This document shows positions 9,461-19,800 of a stretch of DNA of 64,000 bases, one piece after another. The notes beneath the pieces were generated by a model. It had not been told where the DNA came from. It was given only the letters and a program-made list of their open reading frames with translations, and made no database searches. Position numbers and translations under genes: made by a program. This DNA comes from Bolinopsis microptera (Eukaryota; Ctenophora; Tentaculata; Lobata; Bolinopsidae): the NCBI RefSeq assembly GCF_026151205.1, contig NC_087073.1:5043001-5107000 (forward strand), read 5' to 3'. Each line of letters starts with the position of its first letter. The first letter of the stretch is position 1.

Positions 9461-11974
9461 ATGTTCAAATTCTACTTAGTTACAACGATATGGAGTGTTG
9501 TTTCAGGAACCTCGACGACACAAGATCAAGTACAGTTCGAGGTGGGAACTCGGCCCAAAGTGATCAAAACCTTGGGAAGTATCCTAAAACCAGTTGGATT
9601 CCTGGGTTCTGGGGGAGAGAGCATTTTTAGTTCAGTGTTCCTAGATGTGCCAGTCCCCAAAATGCCCAAATACGATTGCAGGAGAGATAAATTTGCAAAC
9701 TGCACCATGACCGAAGAAGATTTGACACGCATATTACAAGCCAAACCAGCAACGCTTCAGCAAGACAATGGGATTATGCTAGCAAAAGATTCACGGGCAA
9801 CCCAACTCAGGGTCGAGTCACTAACAGACTGTGTCAACTCATGCCTACAACAAAACTGTGACAGAATTGGGCATAACAGCAAACTAACTCTCTGCAGGCT
9901 AAACTACTTACCCCCCAGTCAGTATTCAACAATTTTCAAAAAAGCTATTGAAAGAGGGGATAAAGCTGTGATTCAATGGGGATGGGACCTCATTGAGATG
10001 GAACAGACCCCGGAGATTCATCAATATTGCGATAACCACTTTGAAGAACCTAGCTTGGCGAAGATCTACAGACAGTCTGCAATTGCGGAAATAGAGAAGT
10101 TATGGGCATCCTCAAATACTACCTTCATTAATCTCAAAAAGGCTTTTCAATTAGCTGAACCTGGAACAAATGCAAACAGTGGCGCCAGAAAGAAAAGAGG
10201 GGCAACTGTAGCTGTAGCCGCCGCCATAGGGCTTCCATTAGTAGGACTAGGAATCACCTTTTGGGAATCATTTCAAATCAGAAAGTATGTAAAGAAACTG
10301 GAAAAGAAATTTAACGAGTTTGCAGAGGAGACTACTGAGTTTCTACACAAGCAAGTCGTTTTTAACAGGGAGTTTATAAAAGTCTATGAGAAACTGGAAA
10401 ACCAAGTGGATAAAATCTCATGCAATGTAGACATTGTGTCATATGAGGTCCTGCGAGCAAGAAAGTTCCAAGAATGGAAGACATTAACCAAAACACTGCT
10501 TTCAGGGATCTTGCAAAACAAGCTGACAATGCCTGTCCTCCCAGAAATTCTTTCGCTAAAATACATACAGCAACTAACAAACAACACAATGTTCCTCAAC
10601 ACGATCTATAGATCAAACCCTAATAGTGTTCTTACTCTTGGAAGAATGACCATAGTGGGTCTCAAGAGATTACAGAACTCCTGGAGATATCATTTTGTAC
10701 TCATCCTACCAACCTTGAGAAAAGAGTCCATATATAATAGATACACAGTGGAACAAGTAGGAGTAGAAGCCAATGGGACCTGCATACAGTTTGAAACAGC
10801 AGAAGAAGTTTATGAAATTGAGGGCAAGTTCTACGAAGTATTGGATGAACAATGCTACGAGAAAGACAACACCTTGAAGATATGCCTAAAACCCTCTAGT
10901 GAGAAGGTAAAAAAGGAACACACCAGTGCTAGTTGCCTTAATAAGGAAGAAAGCTGCAAAGTTAAAGTGGTCGGTTGTGAAGACAAAATCTCCTTCAGTG
11001 TGGCAGGACTGCTAGCTTACAGCAAAAACCCTGTAAAAGGAATTTCAAAACAATCAGGGGATGGTAACTACCTATTTGAAGTACTCTCCAGGCAAGAACA
11101 AAAAACCAATTTCTACAGTTGGGAAAACTACTCACACATACTGGTGGGGGAGAGACTAATCCAGTCATTACAAAAACCCCTTCTACATGTGGAAATTGAA
11201 CCGAGCACGGAATTACCCTCCTGGGACGACTTCGTGAGTCAAACAGCAATTCAAACTGAAAAGGCAAACTTAACTAAATTATTACAACTAGTAGATGACC
11301 AACAGGACAGCCTACGACGGCTGGTTGACATAACCTCCACCACAAAACAAGTGAGCAACTTCTTTGAAGATAACTGGTGGAATTGGGCAGGGAACCTAGC
11401 AGCGTATGCCGGAATAATATTATGGCTAATCACCATCATCATCAACTGCTGCAAAGCCAGAAAACAAAAGAAAAGCCAGAAGGAAACTAGGACCAATGTG
11501 GGAAGCAACTTCCTATCAGGTGGACAACCCCCAATAAACATCAACATATCCAAGTCCATAGAGGAAAATATGGCAGGACTGAGAAAAAGAAGGAACAAGC
11601 GGAAAAGAGGTCAAGAAGAATACGAACCTGTAGAACTGGTGGACAATCGCATTTATTACGATCAGTTGGAAAGAAATTTCGAGGAAAGCTCGTCAGCACC
11701 AAAAAGAAGTGCCTCAGGGACAACAAATATACCATTGACCATCACGCCCAGAGCCATCAGTGGGGGAGACAATCACCTCACCAAAAATGAAGCCAAGAAT
11801 GAAAATATGTCCTTCCGGCCACAAAGAGCTTCCTCGCCTATCCAAGAACCTGGGACAGAAGAAATGGCTTCCAGAAATAAAGGAAAGACAAAAGCTATAC
11901 CAACAGTGTTCTCAGAGCTAGACCAAAAAATCAACTTGGACTTAACCATGGACCTTGGACTGCAGAAAAAATAA
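9461..11974 (+). CDS. env: Env-like fusion glycoprotein B, class I type
   Basis: 837 residues. Signal peptide at residues 1-17; a cysteine cluster near residues 125-150 that resembles a PAN/apple module; a furin-type site RKKR near residue 246 followed at once by an Ala/Gly/Val-rich hydrophobic segment that fits a fusion peptide; then a long heptad-like helix (about 275-330); a membrane span near residues 645-665; and a cytoplasmic tail of roughly 170 residues with basic and Ser-rich parts. Cleavage site, fusion peptide, heptad repeat and single anchor are the class I fusion layout shared by retroviral Env, paramyxoviral and baculoviral F proteins. The very long tail is unusual. Intact frame. 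Role in cell entry is inferred. Confidence 0.75.
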   Translation: MFKFYLVTTIWSVVSGTSTTQDQVQFEVGTRPKVIKTLGSILKPVGFLGSGGESIFSSVFLDVPVPKMPKYDCRRDKFANCTMTEEDLTRILQAKPATLQQDNGIMLAKDSRATQLRVESLTDCVNSCLQQNCDRIGHNSKLTLCRLNYLPPSQYSTIFKKAIERGDKAVIQWGWDLIEMEQTPEIHQYCDNHFEEPSLAKIYRQSAIAEIEKLWASSNTTFINLKKAFQLAEPGTNANSGARKKRGATVAVAAAIGLPLVGLGITFWESFQIRKYVKKLEKKFNEFAEETTEFLHKQVVFNREFIKVYEKLENQVDKISCNVDIVSYEVLRARKFQEWKTLTKTLLSGILQNKLTMPVLPEILSLKYIQQLTNNTMFLNTIYRSNPNSVLTLGRMTIVGLKRLQNSWRYHFVLILPTLRKESIYNRYTVEQVGVEANGTCIQFETAEEVYEIEGKFYEVLDEQCYEKDNTLKICLKPSSEKVKKEHTSASCLNKEESCKVKVVGCEDKISFSVAGLLAYSKNPVKGISKQSGDGNYLFEVLSRQEQKTNFYSWENYSHILVGERLIQSLQKPLLHVEIEPSTELPSWDDFVSQTAIQTEKANLTKLLQLVDDQQDSLRRLVDITSTTKQVSNFFEDNWWNWAGNLAAYAGIILWLITIIINCCKARKQKKSQKETRTNVGSNFLSGGQPPININISKSIEENMAGLRKRRNKRKRGQEEYEPVELVDNRIYYDQLERNFEESSSAPKRSASGTTNIPLTITPRAISGGDNHLTKNEAKNENMSFRPQRASSPIQEPGTEEMASRNKGKTKAIPTVFSELDQKINLDLTMDLGLQKK

Positions 11975-12582
11975 AAAACACAAGAAACAGACAGGAAGCA
12001 GCATAACAAAAAGTTATGGAACAGAAATCTAAAATTGAAGAACTCGTGGCTACAGACCAGCGCCAAGAAAACCGAAAAGAACTACAATAAGAAGAAACTA
12101 TAAACAGACAATGCAATAAATTAATTGAGAACTTATGAGAAGTACATAGCACTAGTAAGCTAGAAAAGACAACGATATTTGCTGAAATGTGCTTATTTCG
12201 TTAAAGTATTATATTAAATTGTGAAAAGAGATTTTAATATCCATATTTGATCTGGATGTCAACAGAAAGTTAAAATTTTAAAGAAGGACATTAATTTTAA
12301 CCCGAGAGTAACACTCGCAAGCAAACTCGACGGGTTGTGCAAGATTAATAATTAGTATTTTAGTATAATAGAATATGTGGCTAATAGTATTATATAAATA
12401 TATTATTAGTAGTAGTATATATTAGTATGATATTTTGAAGACAGCATGGTATTTGGCTGACAGTTTTTAAGAGAATAAGCAACCGCAAAGCACCGTGAAC
12501 AAAGACAATGGACATCAGTCATTGAGCGAAGGACCTTATATTTGATTACAAAATGTTGCAAACCACGCGCAAAACCAATTCC

Positions 12583-12830
12583 GTCATCAAAGGATGGGCG
12601 AATATGTAAATGTCATAATGGACGCGCGCAGCAATTTTTATCTTCAAAAGACGGATAAAAAGTGAAACAGAGACAACGAAGTGTGCAGCAACCTCAGTCC
12701 TCAAAGGATGGGCGAATATGTAAAGGGAGTAATAGACGCGCGCACAACACCCTCAGCCAACAGCCAACAGCGCAACAGCAAATAGACACAACACACCGCC
12801 AGTCATCAAAGGACGGGCGAATATGTAAAT
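12583..12830 (+). repeat. Three direct repeats in the putative U3
   Basis: The core TCAAAGGATGGGCGAATATG (third copy TCAAAGGACGGGCG...) occurs at about 12586, 12700 and 12806, spaced by about 105-115 bp, and the first two copies are followed by a GACGCGCGCA block. Such repeated blocks upstream of an LTR TATA box usually act as transcription-factor sites. Confidence 0.7.
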
Positions 12831-13208
12831 GCAAGATTTACACAAATCAGAATCAATCAGGGATAATATTCTTCATTGAATTTAACATCAGCTGTCGTGA
12901 GGAGTACATAGACAGCGCGCGCGCTCAACAGTGCAAATGCCAACCACTGACCTCAAGCCGCTTAAGTCGTTATAGAAGCTCTTTAAATGAATCATATCCG
13001 CACAAAGTATCAATAACGTACGGTCGTTATCGCTAATAGCGACTATGGCTCGCAATGGCTGTCTATGGAAGGCAATGGACGACTATGAGCTACAATGGGT
13101 AGCTATGGTGTGCTATGGACGACTATGGATCGCTTTGGCTTACTATGGGTTATCACGAGGGCAAACGTCATGGATAAATTGGTGTAAAACGGGTCAGGTG
13201 ACAAGGCC

Positions 13209-13216
13209 TATAAAAG
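13209..13216 (+). promoter_or_regulatory. TATA box of the putative LTR promoter
   Basis: TATAAAAG preceded by the GC-containing AAGGCC and followed about 30 bases later by GGAGTGCGTTTAGTTTGG, a plausible initiation region. No other good TATA box lies nearby. Confidence 0.55.
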
Positions 13217-14720
13217 AACGAGAACAAGACGCCGGAGTGCGTTTAGTTTGGTTTAGTGTCACCGATCATAGGGGTGCGCCTCAGTAACCTTGAACAGCCT
13301 TTGGATAGCCATGTACCCCGAGACACCAACCGGATAGCCACCCTTAACCCTTCATACTTCTATACTTATAGTAGTACTTATAGCATTCGTGCTACACGTG
13401 AGATACCGCACAAGAGGTGTGGTATCGAGCAGGACTAGTAGTTAAACTTAAATGTGTTTTAGTAGCTTACTTTAGATCGATAGACTCTTGTCTGGAGATA
13501 TTATGTATCTTGTCGTTATATTCCAACTACCTCTGAATCGTATCTATTTATTCATTCAAATATTGTATATATCCGTTTTAGCTTTAGTTTAGTTTATTCA
13601 AGCGTATTCCTTGTTCCTACTCCCCACGGCTATGTTGAGCCTAGATTGTTATATACTGTGTATCGCACACTGAGCTGGGAATTGTGGCCTAAGAGTCATT
13701 GTGAACATATACAGTCCTGATTATTCATAAGTGCATAACTTCACACGTAGAGTTAGCCTCCAGTCGTTGGGACTCGAGGCCGTAAGCGTAGTCAGGGTGC
13801 AGGTGTGAAAGGGGCGGGCACGAACGCTACCTTACACCACTGCGGGTGAGTTCGTTTAAAAAGTAAAAGCGCCCGCCGGGCCGGAGACGGGCGCGCGCCA
13901 CTGCAAGGGCTCTCATGGATAGAGCAAAGCCTTTGCGCCACTGCAATGCAGTGTGCAAGTGCATTTGTTTTACTTATAGGTTTATAACTTACAACGACGC
14001 GCACAGAGTTGGACTCTTCGACGGTAGCTAATTGCTAATATTTGAAACAAATATTTTACGAGTATCACTCGTTAACAGTATTGAGTATGCAGTAGTATAG
14101 TAGGTAGTGCGCCATCGACAGTGAGCCGCGCGTGCCGACTGTAGGATGGTTTTTTAGCGCTAATTTCGGCCAGCACAATTTTCTTCAAACAAATAGATAT
14201 TAAGTATCCTTCCGACCTCTGATTGCAACAAAAATTGGTAAGCTTACTGATAGACTTACAAGGAAAGTGTCCGAAAAATTTAAAACATATCCAACCATCA
14301 AACATTATGTTACAGCTAAAAGCAGCGTATTTTGCCCCATTTTGATCACTATATTGTATATCAACTCCGATATCCACCAAATTTTTCGGACAGTTGTGAA
14401 AGCCCTATTGGAAGGTCGTCGCCAATTTTCAGAATGATTTCATTCAAGGAACCGAAGGTATATCCGAATACAGAATAATACGACAAAAATCAACGAATTT
14501 AGTCAAATTACGCGACTTTTACAGCTATTTTTGCTCCAAAACACAAAAACCGCGCAGCATCAAATATGGCACCTATAAGGCGAAACTCACTGATCTTTCC
14601 AAAAAGGTATGACAAATTTGGTATTGTGAAAATTCTCACAGTCTTTAGAAAACAGTGGTACAGAAAGTTTTAAAATCCGAGTAAGTTTATTTTATCGTGC
14701 ACCCCTTAGCAGTATAGTAG

Positions 14721-14959
14721 CGCCTCTCGCCGATCTAACGAAGTGGTTGCGCACGAGAAGCATTATTGGATGCGCGGCGCCGCCCAGTAACGTAACGCAT
14801 TTGGCATCGCGCTACAAATTATTATATAAATAACTGCGGGGTTGGGATTTTATTAGCGTTTATGTAAAAGTTGTAGCGCGATGCACTACTGGGTCGCGCC
14901 GCGCATCAAATAATTCTTCTCGCAACCACATGTTGTATGCAGATCGGCGAGATGCGAAG
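14721..14959. repeat. Foldback-type inverted repeat
   Basis: The left arm beginning CGCCTCTCGCCGATCT and the right arm ending AGATCGGCGAGATGCG are imperfect reverse complements over roughly 90 bp, including shared GATGCGCGGCGC and GCATCGCGCTACAA blocks, around a spacer of about 50 bp. This is the shape of a MITE or foldback element; no clear target duplication was found. Confidence 0.6.
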
Positions 14960-15789
14960 GATTGACATCGTGAATCAAATGTAAAAGGTAAAACTGTTTT
15001 CAGTTTTTTCGGCTGCAAAGCCATAAAAGTTACGTAATAATGTTTGGGCGAGCGAATTATGGGCGAGCTGAGCGAATTATTATTTTAGTAAAAGCGGCCC
15101 CGCAAAATACATACCAAGACCAATTTTTCATGTAAGAAATATTTGTACAGCTTTTAATTGAAATACGAGCGTGCAGAATCACTCTACAGTCAATCTCCGA
15201 GATTATTCTAAATACCTAGCTCGCTCGCCCAAATTTTTTTCCCTACTCTTGCCGAAGGCAAAAAGATCGTAGGGAATAAGTAATCGGGTTTGGATATATG
15301 AGGTGGCCCGATGGACCTGCGATGATGACAAAAGTCTGCTCCTTCGAAATATAGACCACTCCCCTATAATTAAGTGTATAGCATAGGAAGCGTATGTTAT
15401 GCTGCGCGACGCTAGCCATGTGTTAATTAATTACAGTGAAATTCCTCCTTCGCAAAGTTATTTTCCGCAATTTTCTGGATTCATTTATTGTTCATGCGCG
15501 GCGCTGCATTGGTCAAATAAATCGTCAATTTTTATCATGCACGAATCCCACTCATTTATAAAAAAAACACAGTATGTAAATATGGTGCTCTTTTTTCCAG
15601 TCAAACTTTTCACTCAAAAGAATTAATGGTACAACCGTACAAGTACATGCTAGGGAAAATTGATCGTGCGTGGTTTAACCGCGGCGAAATTCTTGTTTAA
15701 AAAATCTTGTGAAAAGCCCCTGAGGGTATGAAAACGATCTTATTCGGTGTATTTTTGGACGCTGATTTCGAATCACCCCCATGCAACGT

Positions 15790-15885
15790 AGGTTGATTGA
15801 CGATGTCAACCCATCGGGATCGTTGTTCTGCGAAGCAAGAATGCTAGTTCGCGCGGCGCGTCGAAGCCCTAAAGTCCTCCAACAA
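15790..15885 (+). repeat. Dispersed repeat, copy 1
   Basis: Shares GATTGACGATGTCAA, GATCGTTG, TCTGCGAAGCA, AAGAATGCTAGT and CGCGCGGCGCGTCGAAG in the same order with 54058-54175, about 38 kb away. Copy 2 has an extra arm that makes a perfect hairpin. Confidence 0.75.
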
Positions 15886-16814
15886 CGTAAGGTAAAAATG
15901 CTTCCCTGGAGAGTTATGGGCAGAAAACTGTTTTGGTCACGTGACAGGCTAGTAAAACACGAATTTGATTGTTTAGGGCTGGGGTTATATATATTTGGTT
16001 TGTGGTTAACGGGTGATAATACTCGTAAAATATATGTTCCAGGACCGTCGACGAGTCCAACTCGGCGCGCGTCCTGGTAGTTTGTAAACCTACAAGTTTG
16101 TGGTTATTAGGGTTATAGGGTTGGGATTAGGGTTTATGTAAAACCGTTTTGTTCGGCTGCAAAACCAAAGTCACGTGATAATTTTTGGGCGAGCGAATTA
16201 AGAGCCGATGTTTTCACCTAGCCATGAGTCTACACGTACTGCGTGACTCGCTACTGCAAGCGAGAGGGCCCTGGATAGAGCAAGCCGATGCCCCTAGATT
16301 AAGATGCCCGGAGTTTCAGAAAAATAAAACAAAGGATAAAATTGCCAAAAAATAAATCTCATTCGTTCTGATCGTAATAAATTGGTTGAAAACAAAAAGC
16401 AAAACCAGGAAAAAAATGATAAAAACTCGTCATAAATCTTATTATCTTTATTGAAAGAAAGAAAAAAATACATTTCAATATTACATAACACATTGCACGT
16501 GGGAGCGAAATGAATCAAGACCATTTATTTTCGGTCACAGGCCATAGCTCCACATCACTGCCCAAACATCTGAGTATGTTTTATAAAGTATATCATTTTG
16601 AAAAAAGAAAAAGAAATACAGTTTGATATAAGATTACACATTCAACATTGAATTTAAGAACTAAAGAAATCACGACCATTTGTTTTGTCACGGGCCATAG
16701 CTCCTAATTTAAATCTTAAGAAATTTCAACAATTATTTGATTAGAGATTTAAGGTAGGATTAGTATAATATAAAATAGCAGCCTCCCTCCCATAGCCTAC
16801 AGCTTGAACACAGT

Positions 16815-19800
16815 TCAATGATTAACAGAAGTGATTCTAGGAACAAAGAACGAAATGATAGCTGAAGTTAACATAAGAACAGCGGTCAGTAAGATAGGCA
16901 CGGTTGGTGAAGTGTCTATGAAGAGACTGTACGTCCAAGTAGCCGCTATCATTACAATTCTTATCAGAGCGCCGTGGAAACCAAACGCTGTTCCTCTGAA
17001 ATTGGCTGGTTACAGAGTTGGGAGTAAAGTCTACTACAAATGTCAAATACTTTATCAGTTATAGTAATACACATGAAACTCAATGAGACATGAGTATTAC
17101 CTCACTTATGATTAAAAACCTTAAAGGTAAATTAAGCTAACCGGTTGCCAACCGGTTACCTGAAAATAAATACTGTACTTTGCCTATTTTTGATAAATGA
17201 TATCATCTTAAAAGGAAATAAAATTAAACATTGCAAAACACCTGGACTGAGTAGGATAGAGACCAGGAATAAGCACATCCACCATGTTGAAAATAGGAGC
17301 AGTAACAGCGTTAAAGAGACACGTCAGTAGAACAGTTTGGTCAGGTGAGTTGAACTCGTACAGAAGAAACACTGAACCTGCAGACAACATCTGACTGACA
17401 CCTGACGAAGAAGGTAGGTGATAACCATGACAACGTAACAGTAAGACTAAGAGATTCCAGAGATAAATTCGAGCACAAATGAAGCGCGCGTTTCGCGATT
17501 TTGCGCGATTACTACAACATATCAAATAGGTCAAGCAAAGCAACCCAGATTGTTAGAGCGGACAACTTACACAGTATAGGTTTAGGACCGACATAGTCCG
17601 TGAGAAATATGCTGATAATATTTCCCGGAAGTGAGGCTAAGGAGACGTACACACTCTCTTTGTAAACGTAGTCTGGGGGCAGTATGTGGGAGCTGTTCGA
17701 CTGAGACCGTATGTATTCCGGGAACCACAGCATGAACCCGTAATATCTGGGAGTAAGCAGCGGTCAGGAATGAGGATTGGGATTATTTTCAATTTGATGA
17801 ACGTAGTAACTACCCAGTATTGAAAAATATTATATTAACAGCGAATCAATCATACTACATACTATCGTTAGTGAATATCGTGACAAGTTATAAACCAACC
17901 CAAAGTGAACTGGAAGAATCACAGCTATCAGGATAATCGTAGTCTTCCGCATATTATCGGAGAACAACTCTACCACTCCCCACAGAAACTGAAGAAAATC
18001 CCTTTATTAATTAATCCGTGACAGCTAGTCCTCTTAGCTTCAGAAAATAACACTTCCTCGAGTGGATTTTACAGACGATTACGTTTTAGAAGAAAACAGA
18101 TCGAAAATACATTAACCACTGTTATTGTACCTCTTTGATGAAAAGTGAGCACGACCATTGCTCATTTTGCGGTGTTACAAAGTTTTCATCCTCTAACAGT
18201 CTCTTCAAGTTTCCTAGTTCTTGCTGAAACAAAACATGATAATTAATTAATATCCTGGTGAGCAGTAAAACTCAAACGAACAAAACATTCAAATTCGATC
18301 ACATGTGGGTCGGTCACAAGTTGTACAGTCACACGAGCCGATCAAAACAGTCCGACATACTATACACACTGCAGCTTATCAATATCTAAAAATAAATGTA
18401 TACCCACAGATACGGCAGGGCTGTCTGAAGCGTGGCGGCGTAGAGCATCAATAGCTTCCAGATGTCTCCCCTTCTGAATGAGGAATACAGGGCTCTCTGA
18501 TAGAAACGAGTAAATGAAGACGGAGAGAAGACTGGGAAGACTGCACAACAATAGGTATACTCTCCATGACTTCCAGCTGAGACAGAGTCAGGGGTTATAT
18601 ATCACTTTATCAAGTGACATTAATAATTTAATAATATTAACCACCACTGCTCGATGCGTTCCTTGTTTTTAAATACTGATAACCTGACTGCAGAGAACAA
18701 AACATCAAAAAGAAGAATACTCACTAAGGGTCAAGTATAGGATAGGGGAGAACAGCCCAGGCGAGTGCTGCAGCGAGAATAGAGCCCACCATCCAGCAAG
18801 TGGCCACTGTGCTGATGATACCCCCCTTTAGTTTGCGAGGAACCCACTCCGATACGTATGAGAATATGATGGGGAGGGAACCACCTACACTGGGAGAGGG
18901 ACATTGTTGGGATTATCTTCGTCATGAAAACGGTAAGATTTGCAGGGAAATACTGTTTTGTGTTCTCATCGGTTTATAAACGTAAAGCTGATTAATAATA
19001 CTGTCCTTATTCGTGTAATGCTCAACTTCATTGACTTGTAAGACCATAAAATAGTCATCTTCAAGTTTCTTCAAGTTTCTCACCCAATGCCACTGAAGAA
19101 GCGTGCAGTAAGGAACATCCAGAATGTGGTAGTAAGAGCCGAGAACGCAGCGCAGCTCCCATTCATAGTGAGACTGATGAGGAGAACGCGCCTTCTACCG
19201 TAAATGTCAGCTGCGCGCCCCCATACCAGCCCGCCTATCAACATGCCTGCAAAGAGAACTCCTGCCAGAGTAGATTCTTCTTGTCTTGACAACTGGAAAA
19301 AGAGATATATTAGTAAATAATTATGTATTCTTAAATTTGATCCTTCGAACAGCTGTTGAGCAATGAAACGCAAACATAATCTTAGCAAAATGAATATATT
19401 TCTTTTATCTTCAGCATTTAATCAGTCACATAATCTGAGAATATCAATGGTTAGTTTGAAAATGTCAAAAATTCTCATCAAAAATGTAGTAAAGTCTCAA
19501 AAAATTAATTTAGCATCTCGTCAAAATGGAATAGTTTAAAATCGGAACAAAATTAATGGCATATACTATAATAATGTGGAGTCTGCAGTAGTTCATTAAA
19601 TCAAAAAGATGCAATTCAAAAATTGATGGACTGCATATATAAACAAAAAATGGACGATTTAAAAATAAAATTCGGGACACCATGAAAATTAGCTTCCAGA
19701 AACGGAATTCACATTGTTCAGGCCAAACGGATAAAGTGTCTTCAATTTGTTAATATAAAACTGTTCTGACTTTCTAATATTATCTGGGGATGTAGAACAC

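Larger units (their letters stand above)
1..13800 (+). mobile_element. Ty3/Gypsy-type LTR retrotransposon (endogenous retrovirus-like) with two env-like ORFs
   Basis: The order gag, protease-RT-RNaseH-integrase, then two ORFs with signal peptides and membrane anchors is that of an envelope-bearing Ty3/Gypsy element (errantivirus-like). All four ORFs are open over their full length, and the gag/pol junction has an intact frameshift signal, so this copy looks recently active. A TATA box and tandem repeats around 12.6-13.2 kb suggest a 3' LTR. I could not find a second copy of that sequence near the left edge, so the 5' LTR either lies before base 1 or is missing. Both outer boundaries are therefore estimates. 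Element identity is firm; ends are not. Confidence 0.8.
11975..13800 (+). repeat. 3' untranslated region and putative 3' LTR
   Basis: No real gene is visible. The stretch contains direct repeats at 12583-12830, short repeats built on CTATGG at 13040-13150, a TATAAAAG box at 13209-13216 and AT-rich, polyadenylation-like sequence after it, the expected order U3-R-U5. The LTR start (near 12.24 kb) and end (near 13.8 kb) are guesses because no partner LTR is in the window. Confidence 0.45.
13801..16814. other. Repeat-rich intergenic region without a gene
   Basis: No ORF with coding character. It holds an imperfect inverted repeat (14721-14959), two copies of a sequence containing TTCGGCTGCAAA and TTTGGGCGAGCGAATTA (about 15001-15060 and 16141-16204), one copy of a dispersed repeat (15790-15885) and two copies of GGCCATAGCTCC (near 16544 and 16693). 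A polyadenylation signal AATAAA for the next gene can be read on the minus strand at 16452-16447. Confidence 0.6.

Noticed and set aside
12662-13438. Three overlapping plus-strand ORFs of 60-124 codons
   Set aside because: They lie over direct repeats and the TATA box of the putative LTR, with repeat-derived composition; not genes.
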